A DNA stretch of 64,000 nt from JAVBOW01 sp031550615 (GCA_031550615.1 JAVBOL010000007.1:5867-69866); one strand, 5' to 3'. Counted from the first letter of the stretch, positions 8,566-17,712 are shown. Numbers and translations: made by a program. Notes: a model not told the origin generated them from the sequence alone.

Positions 8566-9657
8566 ATGGAAAGTTCGCTGTTCTCCCGCATACTCGACCG
8601 CAGGGCGGTTTCTCCCGATGAGGCGCTTTGGCTGTGGCACAACGTGCCGGCGGCGGAGTTGGCTGCGTTGGGCGATGCGCTCAGGCGCTCGGCGGTCGAC
8701 GACCCCGAGGTGGTGACCTGGCAGATCGACCGCAACGTCAACATTACCAACGTTTGCATCTCGGGGTGTAAATTCTGTAACTTCCATTGCCGGCCCGCCG
8801 AGCGCGAAAAGTCCTATATAACCTCGCTGGACGAATACCGCGCCAAGATCGACCAGACGCTTGCGCTGGGTGGCGACCAACTGCTGTTGCAGGGCGGACT
8901 GCATCCCGCGTTGGGCATAGACTATTACGAGGGCCTTTTCCGTGACCTGAAATCGCTCTACCCCACCCTTAAACTCCATGCGCTGGGCGCCCCCGAGGTG
9001 GCGCACATCGCGCGCATCAGCGGCATAGGGGTGCAACAGGTGCTGGAAAGGCTGGTGGCCGCCGGGCTCGATTCGCTTCCCGGGGCCGGGGCCGAGATAC
9101 TCTGCGATACCGTGCGCCGCCGCATCTCGCCCGCCAAACCTTCGGTCGCCCAGTGGTGCGAAGTGATGCGCATAGCCCACCGCATGGGGCTGGCCACGTC
9201 GGCGACGATGATGTACGGCCACGTGGAGAGCGTCGAACAGCGCATCTGGCACCTGATGACCATACGCGACCTGCAAGCCGAGGTGCCGGTCGGAAACCCC
9301 GGGTTCGTAGCCTTCATCCCCTGGATATTCCGCAGCGCGGGCACGCAACTCGAAGCGGAAGGGGTGCAGAGCCATTTTTCGCCGTTGGAATACGTGCGCA
9401 TGATCGCCCTTTCGCGAATCGTGCTACACAACGTGCGCAACATCCAGGCTTCTTGGCTAACCGTAGGCAAGGCCACGGCGCAGGTAGCCCTGCACGCCGG
9501 GGCCAACGACATGGGCTCGATAATGATCGAGGAAAACGTCGTTTCGTCCGCCGGGGCATTCGACAGTTTCGACGCCGAAGGCATACAGGCGGCTATCCGC
9601 GAGGCCGGATTCACCCCGCGGCTGCGCGACCAACGGTACCGTATGCGCAGTTTATAA
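8566..9657 (+). CDS. mqnC: Cyclic dehypoxanthine futalosine synthase (MqnC), radical SAM
   Basis: A 363-residue radical-SAM enzyme of the futalosine route to menaquinone. It converts dehypoxanthinyl futalosine to its cyclic form. The [4Fe-4S] motif is CxxxCxxC in NVCISGCKFCNFHC (~residue 64). GGDQLLLQGGLHP and the C-terminal GANDMGSIMIEENVVSSAG are characteristic of MqnC rather than MqnE. I take the ATG at 8566; a TTG three codons upstream lies inside the -7 box and cannot be the start of that transcript. Its presence indicates menaquinone synthesis by the futalosine pathway rather than the classical Men pathway. Confidence 0.92.
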   Translation: MESSLFSRILDRRAVSPDEALWLWHNVPAAELAALGDALRRSAVDDPEVVTWQIDRNVNITNVCISGCKFCNFHCRPAEREKSYITSLDEYRAKIDQTLALGGDQLLLQGGLHPALGIDYYEGLFRDLKSLYPTLKLHALGAPEVAHIARISGIGVQQVLERLVAAGLDSLPGAGAEILCDTVRRRISPAKPSVAQWCEVMRIAHRMGLATSATMMYGHVESVEQRIWHLMTIRDLQAEVPVGNPGFVAFIPWIFRSAGTQLEAEGVQSHFSPLEYVRMIALSRIVLHNVRNIQASWLTVGKATAQVALHAGANDMGSIMIEENVVSSAGAFDSFDAEGIQAAIREAGFTPRLRDQRYRMRSL

Positions 9658-9676
9658 AAATTATTCTGCCGCAAAT

Positions 9677-9707
9677 TTTGCAATTGCCGCACAAATGTCT
9701 ATTTTTG
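9677..9707 (+). promoter_or_regulatory. Promoter of the tRNA gene
   Basis: TTTG (9677-9680) and TATTTTTG (9700-9707) with a 19-bp spacer match the Bacteroidota consensus fully. Transcription would start near 9712, about 32 nt before the mature tRNA. Confidence 0.8.
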
Positions 9708-9743
9708 CACTCCGTAAGGGATGAAAATCCCGAGCGGACAAGG

Positions 9744-9818
9744 GGGCCTATAGCTCAGTTGGTTAGTAGCACCTGACTCATAATCAGGGGGTCACAGGTT
9801 CAAGCCCTGTTGGGCCCA
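9744..9818 (+). tRNA. tRNA with CAU anticodon (elongator Met, or Ile2)
   Basis: A cloverleaf can be folded by eye. The acceptor is GGGCCTA/TGGGCCC with discriminator A. The anticodon stem is CCTGA/TCAGG with loop CTCATAA (anticodon CAT), and the T arm is ACAGG/CCTGT with loop TTCAAGC. No CCA is encoded. The CAU anticodon and acceptor fit elongator tRNA-Met best; a lysidine-modified tRNA-Ile2 cannot be excluded. The D arm is irregular: GCTC faces G-T-AGC, so there is either a bulged U or a C-U mismatch where most tRNAs have GCTC/GAGC. Confidence 0.88.
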
Positions 9819-9827
9819 CTCCCTTAA

Positions 9828-9865
9828 AAACAATAAAGGCTGCCTTTGGGCAGCCTTTATTGTTT
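9828..9865. terminator. Bidirectional intrinsic terminator
   Basis: A 17-bp perfect stem (AAACAATAAAGGCTGCC and its complement) with a 4-nt loop. It is A-rich on one flank and T-rich on the other for both strands, and lies between the tRNA and the converging end of the metallopeptidase operon. Confidence 0.88.
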
Positions 9866-9871
9866 AAACAC

Positions 9872-12466
9872 TTAATCTATTTTAAGTGCTTTATTGATAA
9901 TCAGCAGCATATATTTATACTGGTCGATCAGCTGCTTATTCGAGGTGCGCGCAATAGCCCCCTCATACAGCTTCTTGAGGTTCATAAAGTAGCCGTAGAG
10001 CAGGTTGTCCGTGTTCGAATCGGTATTAAAATCAATGCCCCTCATCGGTTCGAAACCCTTGCCGGACGCATATATCTCATCCAGTAGAGGCATGTGGGCG
10101 GCATTTATGTGGCCCGACCTCACAGCCGACGCCAGGGCGGCCATATTATCGTCAGTGAGTTTTTTGGGCGGGTCGATCACATTGCCATAGTAAGCCAGGA
10201 AACTGAGCATCAGGAATTGCTTGTTCAGTGCGGCCTTCGATATAGCCGACTCCTTGCCGGCGCGGACATCTTTGGTGACCGATTCGAACAGGTCATCAAA
10301 CGCATCTTCGACCGTGTACGGATCATCGGATTTGGATGCGCTCAGGGCTATATAGGGAATCCTGCGGTATGGGTCTTCCATCAGTACGCTTTGTATATAG
10401 TCGCCGCTCGAAACGACAAAGAACAGGTCTTTGGTGAATTCCTTGTTGTCGAGCCACGAAAGGTCCTTGCCCTCGTCCAGTATAAAACGCATACACTCCT
10501 GCTGCAGTTTTTTCGGCACGGGGAGGTAGCTCGGTTGCGGGTCACCTTCATACTTGTCGTTTATGTAGATACCGCCGACGTTTACTATAAGGTTAAAGAA
10601 CTGCTCGATGGTGCTCATCAGGGTGTTCCCGTTCAGGGGAAGCCTGAATGTGTAGTCCTTATCCTGGGGATTGACCCATTTGTCGTAATTGGCGATGTTG
10701 TAGCTGATATTTTCTTTAAAAGCCTTGAACGTTTTGATCGCATCGCGGCCCAGGTCATTGTTGCGGGTTCGCGGATCGAGCGACATTTGCGTCTGTTGCC
10801 GGCAATAGAGGTAGTAGGGATCGCCCTCCTTGCTTTTCACCATTTTGGCCAGGGCGTCAACCTCCTGCTCGGGGGTTTCGGCCCCCGCGATATCGGTATA
10901 GAGCCACTTTATTACGAACTGGTCATAAACGCCGGGGCCGCTCTGCATCAGCGCCGCACCGTTGTCGACGTCGGCCTTTCGGGCGACAAAGTTATACGGA
11001 AGCTCGTCGGTTATCGAGGCCGATATACCGTATTTTGCCGTGAATTTGGCCGAGCGCAACGAGTCGGTGGGGAAGGCATATGAACCGGCATAGTTTTTCG
11101 CCAGTCCGAGGCACCTGGCCGCAGCCTTCGTCACCAGGGCTTCGAGGCCCTGCAGGATCAGCTCCTGCCTGTAATCCCTCTCCCTGATGGCGGGTACGGT
11201 AGCCCCTAAATATATAAGCATATTCGTATAAATATCTTCGGCGGCGTTGAACGGGACGTAAATAGTCGCCGAGATTATCTCCCCGCTGCGGGGGTCGCTC
11301 CACACGTTGGCCCTTACCTGGCTGTCGGTCGAGGGGGCGTAACGTATGCAAGAATACCTGATGTTGTCCGGGTCGAAATCCTTGTCGTCAGTCGGATAAG
11401 GCAACACGCGGATCGCATTGGCGTAGCCGGCCTGGGCGAACGCATCGTTCCATTTCTCGACACCGCGCACCACGTAAGGGCGCATGTACTCGGGAAACAT
11501 AGGGTCGATATAAAAAGTTATCTGTTTCGCGGGCGCGCCTTTTGCGGCGTTGGCATCAGCCGGGGCGAGGTTCCACCTGTTGGCATAGTAGACATGCCTT
11601 GACCCCTGCTCGCCGGGAGCAAGTACAGTGAAGCGCGAATTGACCGTACCGACCCTCATGTCGGCCAGGCGGGGCCTGGCGGTCTGCTCGGGAAGAAGCA
11701 ACAGCGAACGTTTGGCACGGGCGGTTATCACGTCGGTTTCGTTCCCCTCCGCCGCACCGAAGCCCGGTATGAACGACTGATAACTATATGTCAACAAACT
11801 ACTTATGGCTACATTATCACCGTATGAAGCTACGTCGGCAAGCATGGATTTGTCCGACACATAGTTAAGTTTGAGTTGTACCAGTCCGCCGAAACTTCCC
11901 GATCCGGCCCTGTCCCTGGGCTGCAGATGCTCGTTGTCGCCGACGAAAAGATCGGTGGCGTCAAAGACGTAGGCGGTGCTGTCGGGCGAGTTGCACTCGA
12001 TCGGGAAGGCCATCATTATCGGGTCGATACCGCTCTTGTCGATGGCGCTCTGCACCTGGGGCTGGTCGACCGGTATTATCGAGGGCGACACGCAGTGCAC
12101 CAATATTAGGGAGTCTGTCGCCGTGATGCGTATATGCAACGGTTTTTCGGGCGTCATGCCGGCGAAGCCCCATTCAGGGTCGCTCGTTTGCTCTATCGTG
12201 GAGCCTATAAGCATATCTCTGCCCACGAGGTTCTTGGGCATTTCGACGATCAACTTGCTGTCGACCATATGCAGGGTCAGGAAACCTTTTACGGTTTTCA
12301 CCTGCTTGTCTTTGAAGAGTTTCTCGTATGTGGTCGGGTCCTTCTTGGCCTCGGCTTCTGTTTTGGCCGGCTTTTTCTTGAACGGCGCAAAGCCGAAAGA
12401 ACTGACCGAGCAAAGCATAAAAACCGGAAGCAGTGCCAGAGCGGCTATTTTGTTTCTATTCATCAT
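9872..12466 (-). CDS. Inactive paralogue of DUF5117/DUF4953 zinc metallopeptidase
   Basis: An 864-residue secreted protein with a signal peptide (residues ~1-25). It aligns end to end with the neighbouring metallopeptidase (KGFLTLHMVDSKLIVEMP versus KGMITQHTMKGQLYFEFP; FYIDPMFPEYMRPYVVRGVEKWNDAFAQAG versus its counterpart). The zinc-binding motif HExxHxxGxxH of the neighbour is replaced by KAAARCLGLAK: Lys447, Ala448, Arg451 and Lys457 stand where His, Glu, His and His belong. The Met-turn SIMDY is SITDE. The reading frame is intact, so it looks like a retained pseudoenzyme (binding or scaffold role) and not a decayed gene. It is the last gene of the operon. Confidence 0.85.
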   Translation of the reverse strand: MMNRNKIAALALLPVFMLCSVSSFGFAPFKKKPAKTEAEAKKDPTTYEKLFKDKQVKTVKGFLTLHMVDSKLIVEMPKNLVGRDMLIGSTIEQTSDPEWGFAGMTPEKPLHIRITATDSLILVHCVSPSIIPVDQPQVQSAIDKSGIDPIMMAFPIECNSPDSTAYVFDATDLFVGDNEHLQPRDRAGSGSFGGLVQLKLNYVSDKSMLADVASYGDNVAISSLLTYSYQSFIPGFGAAEGNETDVITARAKRSLLLLPEQTARPRLADMRVGTVNSRFTVLAPGEQGSRHVYYANRWNLAPADANAAKGAPAKQITFYIDPMFPEYMRPYVVRGVEKWNDAFAQAGYANAIRVLPYPTDDKDFDPDNIRYSCIRYAPSTDSQVRANVWSDPRSGEIISATIYVPFNAAEDIYTNMLIYLGATVPAIRERDYRQELILQGLEALVTKAAARCLGLAKNYAGSYAFPTDSLRSAKFTAKYGISASITDELPYNFVARKADVDNGAALMQSGPGVYDQFVIKWLYTDIAGAETPEQEVDALAKMVKSKEGDPYYLYCRQQTQMSLDPRTRNNDLGRDAIKTFKAFKENISYNIANYDKWVNPQDKDYTFRLPLNGNTLMSTIEQFFNLIVNVGGIYINDKYEGDPQPSYLPVPKKLQQECMRFILDEGKDLSWLDNKEFTKDLFFVVSSGDYIQSVLMEDPYRRIPYIALSASKSDDPYTVEDAFDDLFESVTKDVRAGKESAISKAALNKQFLMLSFLAYYGNVIDPPKKLTDDNMAALASAVRSGHINAAHMPLLDEIYASGKGFEPMRGIDFNTDSNTDNLLYGYFMNLKKLYEGAIARTSNKQLIDQYKYMLLIINKALKID

Positions 12467-12476
12467 TTCCTGGTTT

Positions 12477-15104
12477 TTATTTGAGTGCTTTCTCTATATT
12501 ACGCAGTATGAGCGTATAGTGGCTGCGGGTTGCCGCCGGGGCGCCCGCTACGCGGCTACGGAGCAACTGCTGCACTTTGAGAAGGTATGCGTAATTGTCC
12601 GCCTCATAAGACTTCGGCACTTGCAGCATGGCGAAGGGGGGTTCATACCCTGCGGTCGGGTTTGCCGCTTTAGCCAGGTGGTCTTTCGAGTGGCTGTGTT
12701 CGCAGCAATAGCACAGGTTGCGGTGCTGGTTATCGTAATCGCGCAGGAAATCGGGCATTTCGATAATCTGCACGTCGTTGTCCGTAATTCCCGAGGGCAC
12801 GGCACCGCCGCCCGTGTACTTCAGGCCCGACATCCTGTTTATCGCCACCATGTATTCGCGCTGGAGCATCATTTCCCCTTCGGTGAGGGCCTTGCCTTTC
12901 ATGGTCGGGCCCCATACGAGGTTATATATATCAGCTGCACATTCGGCGGGGGTATATATCCGGGCGCCCCTGGTCTGTTGTTCTGTCGAGGCTATTTTGG
13001 CAGACGAATAGACGATAACCTGTGCCAGCATGGCCTGGAGGGTTCTGCGTGCCGACCCCATCAGCTGTATGTTCTGCATCAGGTCTTTATTATCCATCCA
13101 ATCCAGGTCATAGTATTGGTCGCAGATGAACTTAAAGGCGTCCTTCTGCCGCTCCCTCGACACAGGCCTGATCGCGTCCACAGGGTCGCCTTCCATTTTC
13201 TCATTGAGGTACAGGCCGCCCACATTGGCGAATACGTTAGAAATATAACCTACATACTGGTAAATGATGCCGGTGTATATATCGGTGCGGTATTCGAAAT
13301 CCTTATCCAGCCCTTTGGTCCAGCCGTTAAGGTTGGAGAGGATATATTTAAGGTTTTTAATGCCGTATGCCGACGCTTTCATCGCATCGTCGCCAAGGTC
13401 CTCGGAGAGCGATTTGGGGTCGATGTCGCCGGTGAATTGCTGTTTACCGTAACGGTAAACGGGATTGGCGGCGGCTTCGGTCAGCCATTTCGACGTGGTG
13501 GCATAATCATCTAGCGCCGTCTGCCCCCCGAAGATCGGGGTGTAGGACCATTTGATGGTGAAGTAGTCGTAATCGCCGAAGCGCGGGGGGGTCAGTTTTA
13601 CGCCCCTCTCCTTGTCGCCCGGCTGGGCCACATAATTGAAGCGGGCATAGTCCATGATCGAGGTGGTAGTGCCGTGCTCGGCCGTGAAAGCCGGTGAGCG
13701 CAGCGAGTCCACCGGGATGACCGACGATGCGCTCATGTTGTGCATAAGGCCAAGGCAGTGACCTACCTCGTGGGCGATCACATAGCGCAAGCCGTCGCCG
13801 AGGATCTCCAGGGGCAGTTTGCCGCTGCGCACATCGGCATCGGCCTGTGCGGTTTGTATAAAACGCCAGTTATTGATCAGTTTTACCACATCATGGTAAA
13901 CGTAAACCGACGCGCTGAGTATCTCGCCGCTGCGCGGGTCGACCCAAGAGGGACCCATCGCGTTCTGGAAGCGCAGGGGGGCATAGCGGATGCAGGAGTA
14001 TTTGATGTTGTCCGGATCGAACTCAGGGTCATCGGTAGGGAATTCCCTGGCGACCACCGCATTTTTGAAGCCTATTTTCTCGAAAGGCTCGTTCCACTGT
14101 TCGACGGCGGTGAATATAAACGGCTTCCAATCTTCAGGGAATGAGTTGTCTATATAGAATACGATAGGTTTTTTAGGCTCGACCAACTTGCCGCTGCGGT
14201 ATGCCTCCTCGTCGGAAGGCTCTACGCGCCAACGGTTGGCATAGTATATTATCTTGGTCTGCTGCGTGTTGTCGCTGAAAAGATATTTCCCTGTGGGGAA
14301 TATGGCCATGCGGCTGTCTGTTATCCTGGGACGGTACGGTTGATCGTCGAGCAGCATTATCGAGCGCGTCATCACAGCTGTAAACGGTACGTCTTTGGCT
14401 AATTCGCGTCCGTTATATGTCAGTGTGTATTTATACGACAGGTGGCTGCGCACCGAGATATTGTTGTCGAAAGATTTGACCTCGCCCAGGAAAGATTTGT
14501 CCGACTGGTACATTTCCATACGTTTGACACGTCCTCCTGCGGTATTGAGACCGTATTTATCGAATGGGCTCATCAGTTTGTTGTCACCCACGAAGAAATC
14601 GGTCACCTCGAATACGACAGCGGTGCTGTCGTTGTTGTAGGTTTTCATCTTGAATGACTTTATCACCGCCCCTGCCGTACTTTTGTCGATAGCCTTGACG
14701 AAGTCGGGGTTCTTGCTGTCCGAGATGTAGTCTTTCTGGATGTTTATGATGTTGATCTTCTCGCCTACTTTGGTGAACATGATATGCAGGGGATCGGTGG
14801 GTTTCGATCCTATCACAGCGTCGCCGTTGTCCGAGATCTCCGATACGGTCGAGCCGAGCAACATCTCCTTGTTAAAGAGTGAAACCGGAAATTCGAAATA
14901 GAGCTGGCCCTTCATCGTGTGCTGGGTGATCATACCCTTCTTCGTTTCGTGCTTATCCTTCAGCAGCTTGTCATAGTCGGTTTCCTTTTTAACCGCAGCG
15001 GTGTCGGCTTTGGCTTTCTTAGGGCCGAACAGGCCACGTTTAGATTGTCCGTTGGCCGCTATGACCGTCACGCACAACGCTAATGTTGCAATTTTTTTAA
15101 TCAT
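12477..15104 (-). CDS. Secreted zinc-dependent metallopeptidase, DUF5117/DUF4953 family
   Basis: An 875-residue exported protein (signal peptide to about residue 19, ANG-QS). A metzincin-like site is readable: HEVGHCLGLMH with His445, Glu446, His449 and His455, followed by the Met-turn TTSIMDY. The family's DUF5118/DUF5117 N-terminal and DUF4953 C-terminal regions flank it. It probably cleaves proteins or peptides in the periplasm or at the outer surface; its substrate is unknown. It follows the PKD-like lipoprotein gene after an 87-nt gap with a hairpin, and is 10 nt from its catalytically dead paralogue. Co-occurrence with SusC/SusD suggests peptide or glycoprotein capture. Confidence 0.88.
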   Translation of the reverse strand: MIKKIATLALCVTVIAANGQSKRGLFGPKKAKADTAAVKKETDYDKLLKDKHETKKGMITQHTMKGQLYFEFPVSLFNKEMLLGSTVSEISDNGDAVIGSKPTDPLHIMFTKVGEKINIINIQKDYISDSKNPDFVKAIDKSTAGAVIKSFKMKTYNNDSTAVVFEVTDFFVGDNKLMSPFDKYGLNTAGGRVKRMEMYQSDKSFLGEVKSFDNNISVRSHLSYKYTLTYNGRELAKDVPFTAVMTRSIMLLDDQPYRPRITDSRMAIFPTGKYLFSDNTQQTKIIYYANRWRVEPSDEEAYRSGKLVEPKKPIVFYIDNSFPEDWKPFIFTAVEQWNEPFEKIGFKNAVVAREFPTDDPEFDPDNIKYSCIRYAPLRFQNAMGPSWVDPRSGEILSASVYVYHDVVKLINNWRFIQTAQADADVRSGKLPLEILGDGLRYVIAHEVGHCLGLMHNMSASSVIPVDSLRSPAFTAEHGTTTSIMDYARFNYVAQPGDKERGVKLTPPRFGDYDYFTIKWSYTPIFGGQTALDDYATTSKWLTEAAANPVYRYGKQQFTGDIDPKSLSEDLGDDAMKASAYGIKNLKYILSNLNGWTKGLDKDFEYRTDIYTGIIYQYVGYISNVFANVGGLYLNEKMEGDPVDAIRPVSRERQKDAFKFICDQYYDLDWMDNKDLMQNIQLMGSARRTLQAMLAQVIVYSSAKIASTEQQTRGARIYTPAECAADIYNLVWGPTMKGKALTEGEMMLQREYMVAINRMSGLKYTGGGAVPSGITDNDVQIIEMPDFLRDYDNQHRNLCYCCEHSHSKDHLAKAANPTAGYEPPFAMLQVPKSYEADNYAYLLKVQQLLRSRVAGAPAATRSHYTLILRNIEKALK

Positions 15105-15143
15105 CAGGCGAGTTATTTGTTAAAATTAGTACAGTCAAAAATC

Positions 15144-15178
15144 GAATGTATGCCGCTGGGGTAAGCCGGCATACATTC
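15144..15178 (-). terminator. Intra-operon stem-loop, terminator-like
   Basis: A perfect 12-bp stem (GAATGTATGCCG and its complement) with an 11-nt loop. On the minus strand it is followed by GATTTTTG. It sits between the PKD-like lipoprotein and the metallopeptidase genes, so it could reduce read-through into the peptidase genes or mark an mRNA processing end. Confidence 0.6.
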
Positions 15179-15191
15179 TGATTAAGGAATA

Positions 15192-16988
15192 TTATTTACG
15201 CGACGCGGACCTCGACCTCGATATGGAGGATGAGGTAAACGCGGTATTGGACATAAACTCGATCGAGGCGATCTTACCCATTCCCGTTTCGAATCTCTTC
15301 AATTCGGGAGCGTCGGCGGTATTGCCCAAGGCCATTACCGAGGGCGAAACATCGAGCACGATGAATTTGCCGTCAGCCGTACCGACCGCGAACATCTGAT
15401 TGTATGGCCCCGGGTCACCAGCATCCCATGCGACCATCAGGTCGGACGTTTCACCGGCCTTGAGGGCGGTTATCTGCGACCCGGAATGATACAACACCTT
15501 ACCATAACCGCGGTAGAGATCCATCATATAGAGATCACGGTTGTTGTTGGTGGTGAACATCAGGTAGTATTCGCCGATGAAATAGCTCGTGTAAACGACG
15601 TCCTGGTCGATATTCTGCACCGGCAGTTCATAGAATTTATCGAGTTCGATATGATAACCGCCCATAAATTCTGCGACATAGCCGAATGTGAAGAGGTAAT
15701 ATTTACCGTTGCTCTTGCTTTTCAACACACAGGCTACACGCATAGTCACCTCGTCACCGAATGCGTCATCCCATGTGCCGCCGAAACCGCTCATGAATAC
15801 CATGTCGTATCCGCTCAGGTCATCCGGTCCGGGGAATGAAAGTGCCGGAAACTGTGTTACCCCGTCTGTGCCCGGGTCGCCCGGCATGATCGCGCTGTCG
15901 TAGTAATCGATCGGGCGGGCCACGCCATCATTGCCCACGATCTGCACGATACGCTTATTGAGGTCATCGAAAGCCAGCGCATAGTCAAGGTTATACAGCA
16001 TCGAGAGCATGGCGTTGTAATTGATCCAATGGGTGATCTTCATGCCTCTCTCTATATAGATGGGCGCGCCGGTGAAACGGGTGGCGTGCCTTACCAACCC
16101 CTCGGCCCATCCACCTGGAGGTGTATAGTACACTTCGGGCCTTACGTAAACGTCCCCCTGATCGGTAAGGGCGAAGACCGAATTTCTTTTGTACGATATG
16201 CTGTTTATATTGAATGAGGGCGTGCCGGTGAATTCGTTAAAGACGTTGACATACTTTTTCATCGACCCTGCATTGAGGTCGACGGGGCCGATCCCTCCCT
16301 TTTGCACGACGCTAAGGGCATACTCATAGCCATCGGCGCAGTTCTCAAGGTGGTAGGAGAGGCTGATCGGCTCACCGCCAAGCTCTTCGCCTTCGTTATT
16401 GAGCGCGTATACGTCGCCATCCGATATCGTGAAATCGTCGTTGCGGTAGCGTACATAGCTGAGCACCGATGACCCCGCGCCCTCAGAGAGCACGACCCAA
16501 CCGTCTGTGTATTCAGAAGTTATCGTATAGTCTATGAATTGACAGGCGTATTTAGTCCCGTAGCGGTTGTCGGTAACCACCACCACCAGAGCATGCATAC
16601 CTACAGGCACATTCGTTAAGGTGAGCACCGGGGTGTCGGTGAATATGGGGTCATATCCGCCCCTTATCCACTCATAACTCAGGTCGGTGTCTTTCATGGA
16701 GGGGTCCTTCATGATGATCTGCACACCTTTTATGGGGTTTTCATCGTCGGGAGTGATAACCTGCCCGTCCCTCATGATCTTCCCATCGTGGGTGATTACC
16801 ATACCGTCTATTATAATATCTTCGCCAAGTGTAAATGCAAACCCGTATAGCGCATCCGGATAGGTGACTTTAAATTCGATGCCGTCGCCATCGCTCTTAT
16901 AGTCGTAATGGCCTTTGTCCTCGATGCATCCCGAAAGCGAAAGCACCGCAAAGAGCGGTAAAACCGCTTTATATAATATCCTTTTCAT
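15192..16988 (-). CDS. PKD-like family lipoprotein
   Basis: A 598-residue lipoprotein. The signal peptide MKRILYKAVLPLFAVLSLSGC ends in a lipobox with the acylated Cys, followed by acidic residues (CIEDK) that favour surface export in Bacteroidota. The N-terminal half has PKD-like/Ig-like sequence (MKDTDLSYEWIRGGYD...VPVGMHALVVVVTDNRYGTKYAC). The rest looks like a beta-propeller, with repeated short beta segments and no enzyme motif. Such proteins sit beside SusCD pairs, probably as substrate-binding surface components. An in-frame ATG four codons upstream (17000) overlaps the previous gene; the internal one gives the cleaner signal peptide. Confidence 0.8.
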   Translation of the reverse strand: MKRILYKAVLPLFAVLSLSGCIEDKGHYDYKSDGDGIEFKVTYPDALYGFAFTLGEDIIIDGMVITHDGKIMRDGQVITPDDENPIKGVQIIMKDPSMKDTDLSYEWIRGGYDPIFTDTPVLTLTNVPVGMHALVVVVTDNRYGTKYACQFIDYTITSEYTDGWVVLSEGAGSSVLSYVRYRNDDFTISDGDVYALNNEGEELGGEPISLSYHLENCADGYEYALSVVQKGGIGPVDLNAGSMKKYVNVFNEFTGTPSFNINSISYKRNSVFALTDQGDVYVRPEVYYTPPGGWAEGLVRHATRFTGAPIYIERGMKITHWINYNAMLSMLYNLDYALAFDDLNKRIVQIVGNDGVARPIDYYDSAIMPGDPGTDGVTQFPALSFPGPDDLSGYDMVFMSGFGGTWDDAFGDEVTMRVACVLKSKSNGKYYLFTFGYVAEFMGGYHIELDKFYELPVQNIDQDVVYTSYFIGEYYLMFTTNNNRDLYMMDLYRGYGKVLYHSGSQITALKAGETSDLMVAWDAGDPGPYNQMFAVGTADGKFIVLDVSPSVMALGNTADAPELKRFETGMGKIASIEFMSNTAFTSSSISRSRSASRK

Positions 16989-16992
16989 CGTG

Positions 16993-17712
16993 TTAAGCAT
17001 TTGTGTAGGTTATGCTGTCCAGTACCTTGGTCGTGCCGTCGCTTTCGTAAACAGTCGTATGTTCGTCGTCCATGCGGCGCAGGTAGTAGATAAATGTGCG
17101 CACATACGATACGAAATCGTCGGCGTTGACCTCACTCATATCCCATTCGCCGGTCGCGGTGATGAAGGCCATGTACTTCTCTTCGGAGTACGGGCCCAGG
17201 AAGATTGTCGACACCTGCGTGGTCCACCAGTCGGGCCTGATCAGCAGGTCGCCCACGAAGATAGTCGCGGTCGAATGGGCGGTCATGCCGACCTTGTAGT
17301 TCTCGTTATTGTCGATGGCTATGACCAGTTTTTTCTCCAGGCCGTCTATCTCGGTCGTGCGGCGCAGTATCACGCTCAGGTAGTCTTTATACAGCCCCGC
17401 ATGGATAATGGGGGCGTCGGGCAACTCGTACGACGCCGAAGAAAGGGTTGTGCTGTTATCTCCCGTAGTAACGACCCTCACCGCAAAGGCTTTGTCAGCC
17501 GAGGGCATCTTTCCGACCACCGTCACTGGGATCCGCAGCTCATATTCATCCTCACCGGGCATAACGGCAAACGAAACCGAGGTGCTCCTGTCCGACGGTT
17601 TATCGAAATATATGTAGCTATCCCCTGAATAGGTCGGTATCTCTTCCGATTTGCAGGCGCTGAGCGCAACAGCCAGCGCTGTGCATATGAAAATCAATCG
17701 CTTCATGGACAT
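16993..17712 (-). CDS. DUF4843 lipoprotein
   Basis: A 239-residue lipoprotein. MSMKRLIFICTALAVALSAC is the signal peptide, with Cys20 the likely lipidated residue and KSEE just after it. The body is beta-rich and fits DUF4843 (IYFDKPSDRSTSVSFAVMPGEDEYELRIPVTVVGKM... near the N-terminus), a family almost confined to SusCD operons in Bacteroidota. No catalytic motif is visible, so a substrate-binding or SusCD-accessory role is likely. Its ATG overlaps the susD stop by one base (TAATG), indicating translational coupling; a second ATG two codons later is also possible. Confidence 0.82.
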   Translation of the reverse strand: MSMKRLIFICTALAVALSACKSEEIPTYSGDSYIYFDKPSDRSTSVSFAVMPGEDEYELRIPVTVVGKMPSADKAFAVRVVTTGDNSTTLSSASYELPDAPIIHAGLYKDYLSVILRRTTEIDGLEKKLVIAIDNNENYKVGMTAHSTATIFVGDLLIRPDWWTTQVSTIFLGPYSEEKYMAFITATGEWDMSEVNADDFVSYVRTFIYYLRRMDDEHTTVYESDGTTKVLDSITYTNA

